DNA of 64,000 bases from Adiantum capillus-veneris (GCA_014529385.2 CM043944.1:71579384-71643383), one strand, 5' to 3'; shown: positions 35,482-46,561, counted from the stretch's first letter. The notes: generated by a model not told the origin, from the letters alone. A program made the numbers and translations.

Positions 35482-35848
35482 TGGGTCTATTCTAGGTTTC
35501 ATTAATTAATTACCTTGCGAGATTCCTTTTTCCACCCACGTCAAACCAAAGACTTGCGTATTTGGATGTGTTCCTGCGGTGCACTCACTCCGACCTAGGC
35601 TGCTCCGCCCATTGGCGTTCGTGTCCTTCTGTGCAGGCTTGCTCCCACCATAACCTCTCACCAACCTCAATGAGGACAACAAGTCACTATGGCCAATAGA
35701 GAGACCAGGCTCGGTGGGCTCCCGTGCATAGTAATTCCCTCTCTGTTACTGCATCGAATAGAAGATGTTACTCTTACTGCATTCAACTAACGCCCTTTTG
35801 ACTTGTTGCAACCAATATACCAGATATCCATCGCATGTGCTCCTGATA

Positions 35849-35907
<59 letters not shown>

Positions 35908-36235
35908 GATGTCCCTGTGTTGGCAACTCTAATGGCACGGGCCCACACAACATCTCCTTGCCCCGTCGTTTTGTCTTCAACTCTGCTTCCCGCTAGCTCC
36001 CTCTGCAATTCGATGCATGCAGATGTCATGGCTCGATTGCACCGCATCCGCCCCTGGCTCCACTCCACGACAAAGACAAAACTCTCCACTCTCTCTCAAC
36101 ACCTACTGCCATGTGTCCTCTTTCCCTCTCTCTCCACGACACTGCACTTTCCTTTTGCTTCGATCTTTGGAGGGTATCTCATGAGATACCTTATAATTTG
36201 ACCTGCTAACAAAATTTTTAGGGACATACTCATTG
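35482..36235. repeat. About 750-bp direct repeat, right copy
   Basis: Matches 32220-32993. A (GA)n tract sits at 35851-35906. The phrase ACATACTCATT.TAAAGTGATAATT occurs just before this copy (about 35439) and at its end (about 36224). Confidence 0.8.
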
Positions 36236-36489
36236 TAAAGTGATAATTTCTATTAGTGCCTTTTTGTTTTTGGAAAACTCTTTTCTCCTTCCCCATGGAT
36301 TCTTCTCTCTTTGATTGCCTCAACTACGGTGCATTTTGCACTTTTTTTCCATAGTAGGAGGTAATAATTGCCTTGCACTAGGTTCTACTCCCATGCATGC
36401 TCCATGTGGGTGTTAGACATCGGAAACAAGGAGGGCTTGCCTAGACTAGGCCAAATGAAAAATTACCAAGGTGCATCACTTGTGTTTTG

Positions 36490-36826
36490 AGGTAATGTCC
36501 TAAAATGTGTCTTTTCTATACTCAACCTGGTTGATAGGCTTGTTGTGCATCTTTGACTCGTTAAAGATAACGTGTGGTTTGCAAATTACTTTACGTGATT
36601 TTGGGTGCTAGAGATAATATTCCATCTCTCCATTTGCACCATAACCAAGAAAGATACACTTGTGTGACTCTAGATCAATATTTTTTCGAGGGTCTTTGGA
36701 CACAGGCGCATATGCTTTGCATCAAAAGACACACAAATGATCATAATGACGTTTTTTGAGGGTCTTTGGACACATGTGCGTATACCTTGCATCGAAGACA
36801 CACAAATGATCATAATGTGGCTTTTT
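36490..36826 (-). pseudogene. Copia integrase C-terminal/linker fragment with a 70-bp internal duplication
   Basis: Minus-strand frames read KPHYDHLCVF...KTLKK twice (36813-36747 and 36746-36681), then DLESHKCIFLGYGANGEMEY, a stop, and HPKSRKVICKPHVIFNESKM. This is the usual block linking copia integrase to reverse transcriptase. Confidence 0.75.
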
Positions 36827-37203
36827 TTCTTTTTTGGACACACCAAACTCCCCACATGTGGAGGTATTTATCCCTTCCAAATATTAGCCATGTTACATGG
36901 TCGGGAAAGGGTTGTGTACCATCGAGCAAGATCCATGCGTAGGCATCATCATGGCCACCTAATTGATGTACTATGTGATGGGAGCGACGGAGAGAACTCG
37001 TAGCAACCAGCTAGGAACCTCCTCCTTGGGTGACCCACCCCACAACGAGGATGCGCTCGAGTGTCCAAGGACAAGCGCCCTAGTAGCGTGAACACCAGGT
37101 GAGCACAAGGTGGCCATTTAGAGTGTGACGCAATGGGGGATTTGAACCCACAACCTGGAGGTTGAGAGGCCAAAGCCTTACTATTATACCAACTCTTTGG
37201 GGA
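36827..37203 (-). mobile_element. tRNA-derived SINE with 16-bp target duplication
   Basis: The head (right end) on the minus strand reads GAGTTGGTATAATAGTAAGG (box A-like) and, about 35 bases on, GGGTTCAAATCCCC (box B; plus-strand 37136-37149). The left end has a poly-T run, that is, a 3' poly-A tail on the minus strand. Flanks CATAATGTGGCTTTTT (36811-36826) and CATAATGTGACTTTTT (37204-37219) differ at one base, as expected of a target-site duplication. It interrupts the copia pol sequence. SINEs are transcribed by RNA polymerase III and mobilised by LINE proteins. Confidence 0.85.
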
Positions 37204-37411
37204 CATAATGTGACTTTTTGCTAGACCAAGTTTTAGAAAACTATCCCTAAGTGCATATATCTTCCTAATACTAGGATGACTTGCATTGTGACTATCATGA
37301 CACTCAAAAGAATTTGTTTGGGAGTGTCTAAGCCCATGTGTACACATAACATCCACTTGTGGAGTTAATATCCATCTTTGATAGAAGAATTCTTTAATCG
37401 CTATAGTTTTG

Positions 37412-37545
37412 GTGATGAGTTTAAATGGTGTCTAACGCTCTAGACCAAGAGTGTCGTTGCGGGTTTGCGAAACGTTAGTCCTTTTTGGGACTTTTACCTT
37501 CCGCACCCGCGAACGCTTGGCTGCTTTGGCTACAGCTCTCACCCC
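37412..37545. mobile_element. 134-bp insertion with perfect 18-bp target duplication
   Basis: TTAATCGCTATAGTTTTG occurs at 37394-37411 and again at 37546-37563. Between them lies a GC-richer 134-bp sequence, unlike its surroundings, running from GTGATGAG to CTCACCCC. A perfect 18-bp duplication points to LINE-type target-primed insertion. No poly-A tail or convincing pol III boxes were found; orientation unknown. Confidence 0.75.
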
Positions 37546-37708
37546 TTAATCGCTATAGTTTTGCTTGTGAAAAAGTAGAACCTTGTATAATGGAGATAAT
37601 GTCTACACTTGAATTAGAGTGAGAAGGATCCTTTTATTAAATGCCTCCACACTTGACTACATGATGGATCGTTCTCAAACTTTCAGCAAAGAGAGGCCAA
37701 GAATTCCC

Positions 37709-38734
37709 CTACATATGATATTTGGTGCATGGAGGACATGGTAGAGGCACAAGGTTTGGTGATGTCATTGAGCACCATAGTGCTTTCCACCTTTGAAATA
37801 TCGAAAATACATCGGATTTATTCTTCATGACATAAACCCATGTTTTTCTAGTCGCATCATCTATGAATGAAACAGATACTTGCAGGACCCAAACATCAGA
37901 ATGAACCAACTCAAGTTTTTTATTTTTTCTTTCATTTCCTGATTTTTGAAATTTTACCCTCTTTTGTTTACCATAAACACAATCTTCACAGAACTCTAAT
38001 TTCACTTCTTTCAAACCTGGTAGAAGCTTCTTTGTTTGAAGGATTTGCATTCCTTTGGCACTCATATGCCCAAGCCGGTAGTGCCACACCGCACTGTCAA
38101 CTTCTGTAGTTGTTGCATAAGCTGAAGGTTGCGTGCTCATATTACACAAGTAAAGTGTACCGACCTTTTCTCCCTTGGCAACCACCAAAGATCCCTTTGA
38201 GATCTTCCACCGTTTGTTTCCGAATGCAGTGTTGTGACCTTCATCGTCCAATTGTCCTGTAGAGATCAAATTTTTCCGAAGAGAAGGAACATGCCTAACA
38301 TCTTTAAGCTTCCATTCATTTTCGTTAGCAGTTTTAACAGAAACTGTACCTTTACCGACAATCTCACAAGCTTCATCATCTCCCAAGTATACATACCCAA
38401 AATTACCTTTGGTGTAGTCTTGGAAATGTTGCTTGTGTGGTGTCGCGTGGGATGAAGCCCCGGAATCTACTATCCAGGAATTAGACACATTGTCTAATGA
38501 GAGAATTAGAGCATCTTGCTCTACTTTATCTGCCACATTGGCCTCTGATGTTGGCTTGTTGTCTTGAGACTCGGTCTCCTTCTTCTTCTTGGACCAGCAA
38601 TCCTTCTTGACGTGGCCCTTCTTGCCGCAATTCCAACAGTCAAGAACTGACTTTGTACATGACTTGCTCCGTCTTGAGCGATCACGACCCTTTTGGGTTT
38701 TGAATCTCTCCTTAGGCCTTCCTCTTGTTTCCAC
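37709..38734 (-). pseudogene. Copia(-) zinc knuckle, protease and start of integrase
   Basis: A 341-codon open segment. CX2CX4HX4C knuckle (CWNCGKKGHVKKDC, residues about 33-46), protease WIVDSGASSHATPHKQHF with an intact D-S-G (about 88-105), LGDDEACEIVGKGTV and DVRHVPSLRKNLISTGQL, GAG-pre-integrase WHYRLGHMSAKGMQILQ (about 216-232) with CEDCVYGKQKRVKF, then the integrase start LELVHSDVW and FIDDATRKTWVYVMKNK with the first catalytic Asp. Homology is lost after about 37790. Confidence 0.88.
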
Positions 38735-38758
38735 TGACAGTACAGCACTTGATGATTC

Positions 38759-39345
38759 TCATGTGCTTATCTCTCGTATTTCCTCTCTTAGGAGAACACC
38801 CACAACATCATCAAACTGAAGAGTATTTGTGCCAGAAATAGAATTACTTACAACCATCACAAGGCTGTCCCAACTATCCAGTAGAGATGATAGTATAAGG
38901 AGAGCTCGCACTTCGTCATCAAAATTGATTTTTACCGATCGAAGTTGACTTATGTTTGTGTTAAAGTCATTTAGGTGTTCTTCAACCGAACCATTCTCTG
39001 CCATCTTTAGATTGACAAGCGCTTCATAAGAAATACCTTATTGGATGCGGATGGTTTCTCGTAGAAGTCATCAAGTGACTTCATCAAGTCCTCCGTGGTC
39101 TTCATCTCCGAAACATTGAAGGCCACCGTTGACGCCAAGCTTAACCGGATTGTTCCCAGTGCCTTTCGGTCAAGGACAATCCATGCTTCATCTGCCATCG
39201 TTGCGGGCTTCTTTGCAAGACCGCCTAGTGGAAAATAGAGGTCCTTTTGGTAGAGATAGTCTTCAATCTGCATCTTCCAATGTTGGTAGTTTTTGCCGTT
39301 GAACTTCTCAATCTTGAGCTTCCCTTCCTCCGCCATAACTCCCAC
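38759..39345 (-). pseudogene. Copia(-) gag
   Basis: Two segments separated by a frame shift near 39005: 39345-39007 (KIEKFNGKNYQHWKMQIEDY, then ALGTIRLSLASTVAFNV and MKSLDDFYE) and 39004-38759 (GSVEEHLNDFNTNISQLRSV, ALLILSSLLDSWDSLV). This is the typical plant copia gag (UBN2) order. The break at 39005 and the gap before the knuckle indicate decay. Confidence 0.85.
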
Positions 39346-39397
39346 TTAATTCAAGGAATCCTTTCCTTGAGATAATTTAGCTATAAGCAAAAACCTT

Positions 39398-39409
39398 GCT
39401 CTGATACCA
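39398..39409 (-). other. Primer-binding site of copia(-), initiator-Met type
   Basis: The minus strand reads TGGTATCAGAGC, two bases from the LTR edge at 39412. Confidence 0.9.
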
Positions 39410-39411
39410 GT

Positions 39412-40139
39412 TGTTAGGAAATAAAACGTACCTAAATAGATAATTGAGTAGATTACTTAATGGAGAGAGACAGATTTACATACACGAGATTATAGAGTAG
39501 AGAGAGAGAGAAAGAGAGAGTACACACGATATACGTGGTTCACCCAAGGTGGGCTACGTCCACAGGAAAGCAGCCACTCAATGGCTTTAGTACTTCAAAA
39601 CAAGAAGTAGTTTACAAAGGGATTATACCCTTAATGGAGCTCCCGCCTTGCTTCACTCTCACCACCTCACACTCACCTTGTTGCATCAACTTCACACTAT
39701 GAAATGTGTGTAGAAATGGCCTCCTTTTATAGGCCAAAAGGGTTTCCCTCTCTCATGAGAGGCAGCCATGTGTAGCCGCCCTTGTGTAGATAAGTCCAAA
39801 TCGGGCGGACCCTTCAATCTGCCCATGTGTGGCCGCCCTTGAGAAGACAAGCCCGCTTTTGAATTCGGCCACCGGCCATTGACTTCCGACCACCGGCCAA
39901 CCGACCGGTCGTTTTCCGACCACTTTCCGGCTGCCGTCCGGCCATAATATTCCGGTGAAAAGGAATATTCCGCCCCCGAGGCCCCTAAAGTTGCCCCTGA
40001 TTTTTTGGCCGTGAAAATTTTGGTTTTCAGCGAGTGATTTTCCTTCACGCACGATGGCTTCTCGTCATAATGGGGGCCTTACAAATGTGCGCTTTTACCA
40101 CACAAAATTAGAAGGGTAAATCAGGCTCCATACTTAACA
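39412..40139 (-). repeat. 5' LTR of copia(-), 728 bp
   Basis: Plus-strand edges TGTTAGGAAATA and TACTTAACA form the short inverted ends TGTTA/TAACA. Position next to the primer site confirms the right edge of the internal region. Confidence 0.85.
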
Positions 40140-40955
40140 CCCACAATGCCTCCTATCCGGTTCATGGAGTTAGAAAGATTGTGCTTACTGCTGCAAATGG
40201 AAGTTCTTTCACACTTGTTGATGCACTTTATGTACCTGGGATCAAGAAGAATATTTTATCTGCACTTGCTAGACTTGGACTTGTAGTCAAGTTTGTGGAT
40301 GACAGATGTACAGTCCATGATCTCAATTTCGATAATGAAATTGTTGCATTTGGCATATTATGTCGTGGGCTATATAAGCTCACTTTGTATGACAAGTGTG
40401 CAAATGCAGTTGTGGATTCTAAGGCTATTTCAAATGCAAAACTTTGGCATGCATGTTTTGGGCATCTGAATTTTGTCAATTTGCTGCGTTTGTAAACTGG
40501 CAAAATTCAGATGCCCAAAACATCTGAATATGGTTGCTTCTTTGCCGCCTCTTGAAGCACCTGTCAATCATGTTTGTGAAGGCTTTATTTTGGGTAAAAT
40601 TCAGCATTCTAAGTGTCCAAAGGATGGTTCAGTTAGGGCCACATGTAGCTTGCAGCTTGTGCATAGTGATGTTTGTGGGACCATGCAAACTCCGTCCTTG
40701 GGAATTTACTTTACTTCATGACTTTCATTGATGATTACTCTAGGCATGCATGGATATTTCCGCTTAAAGCGAAGTCCAAAGTTTTTATGTGCTTCAAACA
40801 ATTTTTGGCTATGGCTTTGGCTATGGCTGAAAATATCTCAAACTGTGCTATGGGCACCCTCCGTTCGGATCGAGGGGGGTAGTCTATGTCTCATGAATTT
40901 AATGCATTTCTGGCTAGGCGTGGGATAAAACACCAATCTACAGTGCCTTATACAC
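40140..40955 (+). pseudogene. Copia(+) protease end, GAG-pre-integrase and integrase core (first part)
   Basis: Frames: LTAANGSSFTLVDALYVPGI then KKNILSALARLGL (protease end), KLWHACFGHLNFVNLLRL (GAG-pre-integrase), frame shift near 40490, CEGFILGKIQHSKCPKDGSV, LQLVHSDVCGTM, FIDDYSRHAWIFPLKAKSKV, TLRSDRGG and a stop, then GIKHQSTVPYTP. Two catalytic Asp residues of the integrase are visible. The sequence is cut at PYTP, before the QQNG motif. Confidence 0.85.
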
Positions 40956-41308
40956 CCGTTTTTACAAAAAACCAATTTTGCAAAAAATTTATAGACTAAG
41001 ACTTTTTCGGCCTCCCTCATGCAGAGGTGTGAAGTCTCTCACACACTTTCCTTTTCACCATTGACCACATGTCTTCCTCTACACAAGTTGCCTTGCATGT
41101 CCTAAGAGCCTTTCCACATGTAAAAACCTTTCCTTCAAGCATGAAATCTCTACACTTAGGCCTTCATAAACACATAAAACATACACATCCTAGATCTCCC
41201 TGCTTGTAATGGGACTTCGTACTTGCTTTATCACCCATGCCTACACCTGAAAGCATACACATTATTGTCTGTACCCTCTTCTAGGGTTGACAAACTTTGG
41301 CTACACCA
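40955..41308 (-). repeat. 3' LTR of gypsy(-), truncated
   Basis: Homologous to 47181-47534 from CCCGTTTTTAC to GGCTACACCA. Just inside it (41309 on) the minus strand has a purine-rich GGGGTTGGGCAATGA, the expected polypurine tract. Confidence 0.8.
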
Positions 41309-41439
41309 TCATTGCCCAACCCCTCATTGAACATTTATGTTCAACCAAAGTCTTTATTCATCTACAAACTGTAAACACTGGAAAACACTGTGAGAACACA
41401 CCAAAAACCATATATATAGTCTTATTCCTGCTAATTGTC

Positions 41440-42724
41440 GTCACCCCTCAAGTTGGTTGCCCAACCCCCTGCATCATAGCAAAGCCTTCGCCTAGATCAA
41501 AGACATAACCCTGAGTGCAACCATTCATTTAGAGTAGCCTCCTGTAGAACTACACCCATGCACATAAACAGTGGTGCATATAGAATGCATGCATCAATCC
41601 TTCACCGCTCCATGCATCCACAAGCATCTAGTCCTCTTCAAATTGAGCACAATCTTGCTCACCATCTTGTTCAACAGATGAATCATCCATATCGTCACCC
41701 ACCTCGAACCTATCTGGCATACCTTCCCAACCATAGAAGATGGAAATCTCCTCCAAGAACTCCTATACCTGTTGAATATCCCATTGCATAGCTGTATCCA
41801 CAAGCATACTCATCACGTGTGAAGCACATACCACTTTTATAAGCTTTTCCACAGCCATACCATGTGGCTCTTCACTTGGCACAATCGGCAACACCTGCTC
41901 TTCGATCAAAGGCTTCTCTACCTGCATCAGCTTCATCTTCTCTTCCATACCTGTAAGACTCACCTCCTCTTCAAGACCATCCAAGAAAGTAGAGCCATAT
42001 GGCTCCACTAACTCCTCTTGTACGTCATCTTCATGAACCAATTCTTCTAATACATGCTCTACTGCCATATTTTTAGACAAAAAAGAAGGAAGCTCACCCC
42101 ATACCATTTCATCCTGGAGCATAGCATCAACAGACTCCTCCTCCTTGTAGGAATGGGCATATCCACTTTGTTCAGCTTCATCACCATCTGTCTCTGCCCT
42201 AGACGGATCCCCTGTCCACATTGCCTAGATGTACATATCAGTGAGGAAGACACATCCTTCTCTCCTAACAACAACACATGTGCGCCATGGGATTCAAACA
42301 TCAAGCTATCGTGCTTGTAGCTACACTTCAGTGATGGTCCTAGGCTATGCAACCATTCCCTACCAAGTACCACATCTACCCTCTCCATATTCATAACCTG
42401 AAAATCCAAGGATGTGGAATAGCCTTGTATTTCCAACGGTACAGCTCTGACTTGAGTATCCCATATTGCGGCATCATAACCATTCATCATTGCTACCTTG
42501 TAGCGGTGGGAACTCGGAGTTTGAGACAATTTGAGTTTTTTCACTAATCCATAGTTAATGAAATTGTGAGTAGCACCGTCATCTACCAAGATGTGCACCT
42601 TGTGCCCTTGATAAGATCCGTGCATATGCTTTAACTCATGTGGACCGAAGGTCTGTTGCCACATGGAAGTTGTGATACAGCATTCATGCACCACCTCGAT
42701 GTGTGTTACTTCCACCGTAGACAA
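41440..42724 (-). pseudogene. Gypsy(-) aspartic protease and acidic polyprotein C-terminus
   Basis: 42724-42059: QGHKVHILVDDGATHNFINY with the catalytic D-D-G (usually D-[ST]-G), then VDVVLGREWLHSLGPSL, typical of RVP_2 proteases of plant gypsy elements. A second, overlapping frame (42221-41763) is Glu-rich (EELVHEDDVQEELVEPYGST). Degraded frames continue to GVGQPT-stop near 41455, the same end as in the gypsy(-) at 57540. The residues between protease and C-terminus do not resemble reverse transcriptase. Confidence 0.75.
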
Positions 42725-42765
42725 TCATGAGGAAGACTCAAGAGGCAGCAGTTGCACCGTGTGCA

Positions 42766-43420
42766 CTACTTTCTCCTTGCCGTGAGCATCAAATTTCCCC
42801 TTGTGACAATCCTTTTTTCCATGGATGCTTCCCAATCATTGAAGCATAACTTCTGTTTTTCAGCCTTGTCAAAGTCCTCAGGAGCGAGAGGACCAAGAGA
42901 CCCCGGAGTATGCTGTAAGGCGTGAATTCCATCCCACTTGCTGAGAAAGATATTCACCGCATCCTTATTGTGATCTCGGTCCACTCCCTTAAAAGTCGGT
43001 GGCTTGGTGTTTTTCAACAACTCGTCCACCTCCTTTGTAGTGAGAGAGTGCAAAGAGTCCAGAGAAGGACCTTGTCCATGATTAGAAGGGCCTTGCCCCT
43101 GATCGGCAACGTGCTCATGCATGTGTGTGTCAACAGGGCCCTTGGCCTGCTTCTGCTGCATAAATTGTATCACTAACGTGGATAATATAGTGACATTTTT
43201 ATTTAAAGATGCAAAATTTGTTTCCATTACTGAGATGCGTGTCTGAAGTGTGTGAAATTCCTGAATATCGAGCAATTCATAAGCGTCATCACCTCCTATA
43301 GCGTCACGGAACTCTCCATGAGAGTATCTGGCCGAGAGCCATCATGGGAGGGATCAGGCGTATGATGCTCAAAATCAAAGGTCTTGACTCATATTGATAT
43401 CTGAATCCATGGCAACACCG
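42766..43420 (-). pseudogene. Gypsy(-) gag N-terminal part
   Basis: The frame 43275-42766 begins LDIQEFHTLQTRISVMETNF with a probable coiled coil, then LTTKEVDELLKNTKPPTFKG and FLSKWDGIHALQHT, like the region before the capsid domain. An upstream frame near 43410-43300 (HHTPDPSHDGSRPDTLMESS) looks like the true N-terminus. The capsid core is missing. Confidence 0.65.
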
Positions 43421-43528
43421 TGCAGTGTAAGAAAGAGAAAGAAGAATACCTTGATTCGAAAAACAAGCTTGTAGTCATAGTATACACCACAAACGATGAG
43501 AATTAGCCATGCTAATTATTGGGTTCTT

Positions 43529-44376
43529 CAAAGCTTTGTCAGCCCGTAATTCCCCCCCGTGCACGTACCTCGCTTGAACACGCCTTAGTCGATTCATTTG
43601 CAGATGTTGATTTCTTTAGTGCAACGACTTTATGGACATTTTCACTAATGACAAAATTTTGAAATTGTAAAACTTTACGTAGGGAATTGTCGATTGTTGA
43701 TTGCTTTATGCAAAGAATTGTCGACTGCTGATTGCCCGGCCCTTTGCCGATGGTGGCCAAGTACGCCCTCAAAGGCTGCGACCATCGTGGGCACTTGCCC
43801 TAATGATTTAATTTGGGCTTGCCCTAAAGCTTTGGGCAGCCCAATATGGTGAGGCCAAAGAATTCCAAGAGTTGGCGATGGCGGGCAGCGACTCCGACTG
43901 CTGCGAGCAAGAGGGGGAGAGAGAGAGAGAGAGAGAGAGAGCTTTGTGGCTCAACAAGGTCGGCTCCTGTGTGATGGGTTCTGATGGCCTGCCTTGCGTG
44001 CATGCTCCAAGCTCGGCAGCGCGGCATTTGGGTGAGGTCAATAGCGCGTCACTCCCCGCCTCAAGAGGCCCTGCACGCGGTGGTGTGCCTTGGCGTCCTT
44101 CCCCCCTTGGCAAGAGAGAAGCCTCACACAATGCAGCATGCAAGATGCCAAGAAAAGAAGCACGCCTTTTTCCGAGTTCTGTGGCTCTGTTACCAGTATA
44201 AGACCTAGGGTAGCTAGACCTTGAGATCCTCCTCCCAACCTCCCATTATATAAGCAGGCTCCTAGCCTCTTTCCGTAGACAGATCCCCTGTCCACATTGC
44301 CTAGCCCGGCCGCCTGGCCGTAGTTCGTGAATCCATGGCCTTGCCCTACGGGACCATTGTCCTGATATAAGATATG
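43529..44376 (-). repeat. Tandem module copy 1: leader, primer site, 180-bp LTR
   Basis: In minus-strand order: LTR 44376-44197, a degenerate initiator-Met primer site (plus strand GCTCTGTTACCA, 44184-44195), then about 650 bases of leader with a GA run (43916-43940). A near copy of the whole unit follows at 44382-45157. Confidence 0.75.
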
Positions 44377-44381
44377 TACGC

Positions 44382-45157
44382 CAAAGCTTTGTCAACCCGT
44401 AAGTCCCACCAGTGCACATACCCCACTTGAACATTTGGTAGTCGACTCGATTGAAAATATTGATTTCTTTAGCACAATGACTTTATGGACATTGTCGCCA
44501 ATGGATAAAATTTCAAAATTGTCAAACTTTACGCAGGGAATTGTCGACTGCTGATTGTTTTGTGCAGGGAATTGTTGACTCTTGATTGCCCGGTCCTTTG
44601 CTGCTGATGGTGGCCAAGTACGCCCTCAAAGGCTGCGACCACCGTGGGCACTTGCCCTCATGGTTTAATTTGGGTTTGCCCTAAAGCTTTGGGCGGCCCA
44701 ATATGGTGAGGCCAAAGAATTTCAAGAGTTGGCGATGGCGGGCAGCGGCTCTGACTGGGAGCAAGAGGGAGAAAGAGAGAGAACGCGCACGCTCCATGCT
44801 CAGCAACGTGGTGTTTGGGTGAGGTCGACTGCGCACCCCTCCCTACAAGAGGCCCAACACGTGGTGGTGTGCCTTGGCGTCCTTCCCCCCTTGGCAAGAG
44901 AGAAGCCTCACGGCATGCAGCATGCAAGATGCCAAGAAAATAAGCACGTCTTTTTCCCAGTTCTATGGCTCTAATACCAGTATAAGACCTAGAGTAGCTA
45001 GACCTTGAGATCCTCCTTCCAACCTCCCATTATATAGGCAGGTTCCTAGCCTCTTGCCCTAGACGGATCCACTGTCCACATTGCCTAGCCCGCCGGCCGC
45101 CTCTTGGCCATAGTCCGTGACTCCCTGGCCTTGCCGTACGGGACCATTGTCCTGACA
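44382..45157 (-). repeat. Tandem module copy 2: leader, primer site, 177-bp LTR
   Basis: Minus strand: LTR 45157-44981 (TGTCAGGACAATGG ... GGTCTTATA), primer site (plus strand GCTCTAATACCA, 44968-44979; one mismatch) and about 590 bases of leader. Copy 1 begins five bases beyond its left end. Confidence 0.75.
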
Positions 45158-46050
45158 TTCATCACAAGGTAGAGTGGTCACCTCATCAGCACTCTTCTTG
45201 AAAAATCCTCTATGTTGCACCACTATAGCATACTCTATGGCTACCTTTAGGAGCATAGCCACCAATAGGGTACCGCACACCAGTTTTACTTGCATATCCT
45301 CTTTCACAGACTTCAACTCTTCAATTTGCTCCTCATTTACATTTCCAATCGACACGCCTTCATACACATAGTCAGGAATCTTTAATCTTACCAGCTTGAC
45401 CTCATTGGAATCAATTTTCTCACCGTAGGACGTGAAGTCTTCATACAGCTTTCCTCTTTGCTAGTCTCCCAGAACTTGGAGCTTGTATTATTATCATCCT
45501 TGCCATTGGTTGACTTCGTGTCTACATCTTCATCCTCTTGCTGCTCCATGAAAAGTTGGCCACCACCTTGGCTTTGCACACACTCTTTGTCCACTTTTGA
45601 GCTTTTGGTATCGGCAACCTGACTGGAATCTACTACTTTTGCATGCACAATCTTAGTAAGAACATGCTCCTTTACCTCTTTATGCTGCTATGGAAACCCG
45701 ACATTTGCTACCTCTTTAGCACACCGACTATTTTTGACAAGAGGCTTATCCTCGTTGACAAGCTCATCCACCACTGACATATGCACATCATAAACTGGAA
45801 ACCTCTAAGGAACATAACCAATCATAGGCCTTACCTCAACAGGCTCCCCACTTTGAACAATTGACACCTCCTTCGGTTGAACCATAGGACACTCTGCAAT
45901 CGTCGCAACAGGCAAGTAATCAGCAGGCTTCATCAAGCCCAACTCTAGCTTCCACTTAACTTTTTTGCTCTTCACTTTGGCCAAATAGACTATATCTTTG
46001 TAGGTAGGGCTCCACACTCCACCTTGTCCTTGATCTTTGGATGCAAGCAC
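45158..46050 (-). pseudogene. Unassigned polyprotein fragment of gypsy(-)
   Basis: Minus-strand segments: 46050-45805 (YKDIVYLAKVKSKKVKWKLE, TIAECPMVQPKEVSIVQ), 45648-45388 (acidic, EQQEDEDVDTKSTNGKDDNN) and 45367-45160 (EEQIEELKSVKEDMQVKLVC). Composition and strand place them after gag of the outer gypsy(-) element. No known domain was recognised. Confidence 0.5.
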
Positions 46051-46500
46051 TCAAGAAACTTTGACAACTTCAGGTATAGGTTGCCTTTGACCCCAATAGC
46101 AACCTCCAATTGCTTCCAACATGCTTCAAATTGCTCTAGAGAAATGGAAAGACTTACATCCTAGCGTACCGCCTTCAACCTAGCACCGGCTTCTTCAGGA
46201 CAGATCGTTTGCCAAAATTGCTTTAGAAACTGCATTCGTAGCTCTCACCATGAACTTTGATCACCATCACCTAGACCATATGGGTCTTTGCTTGTCCTCG
46301 CAACAATAACGGTACCATCTGTAGCTTTTTCGCATCTGTCAATCTACGCATTGACATCATCCACTATTCAAAATCTGCTACCCAATCCTCTGGATCTTCA
46401 ATACCTGTGAAAATAAGTACAAATGCTTGGCTTCGCCATCTTGATCAATTCGCAATTTCACTCTTTACTTTGACCACTTGCCAATCATTTGGCAGCTTCA
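46051..46500 (-). pseudogene. Gypsy(-) gag capsid domain
   Basis: Minus-strand translation with stops reads FTGIEDPEDWVADFE, a stop, WMMSMRRLTDAKKLQMVPLL then LRGQAKTH, and later LRMQFLKQFWQTICPEEA, the usual Retrotrans_gag order. It lies just downstream of the 5' LTR at 46562-47534. Confidence 0.7.
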
Positions 46501-46561
46501 AACTCTGCTTTCAACTTCTACCAAGGAGCTTCAGTATATTCATTCGTGGGGGCACCACTGA

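Larger units (their letters stand above)
36490..40139 (-). mobile_element. Ty1/copia element (-), 3' truncated
   Basis: From right to left: 5' LTR (39412-40139), initiator-Met primer site, gag, zinc knuckle, protease, GAG-pre-integrase, start of integrase, then decayed pol with two later insertions (36827-37203 and 37412-37545). The last recognisable part is the integrase/reverse transcriptase linker at 36490-36690. No 3' LTR was found. Its 5' LTR abuts the protease coding sequence of the copia(+) element, consistent with insertion into it. Confidence 0.85.

Noticed and set aside
37130-37203. A functional tRNA gene on the minus strand
   Set aside because: Box B and a box A-like motif are present, but the arms do not fold into a full cloverleaf by eye. 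The poly-A tail and target duplication show it is a SINE.
43984-44208. Plus-strand frames across the LTR modules as host genes
   Set aside because: They run through LTR, primer-site and GA sequence duplicated at 44729-44974 and have no domain.
42190-45095. CTAGACGGATCC-TGTCCACATTGCCTA phrase repeated three times, considered a regulatory site
   Set aside because: It is shared by the protease-region sequence and both LTR modules, so it probably reflects common transposon ancestry.
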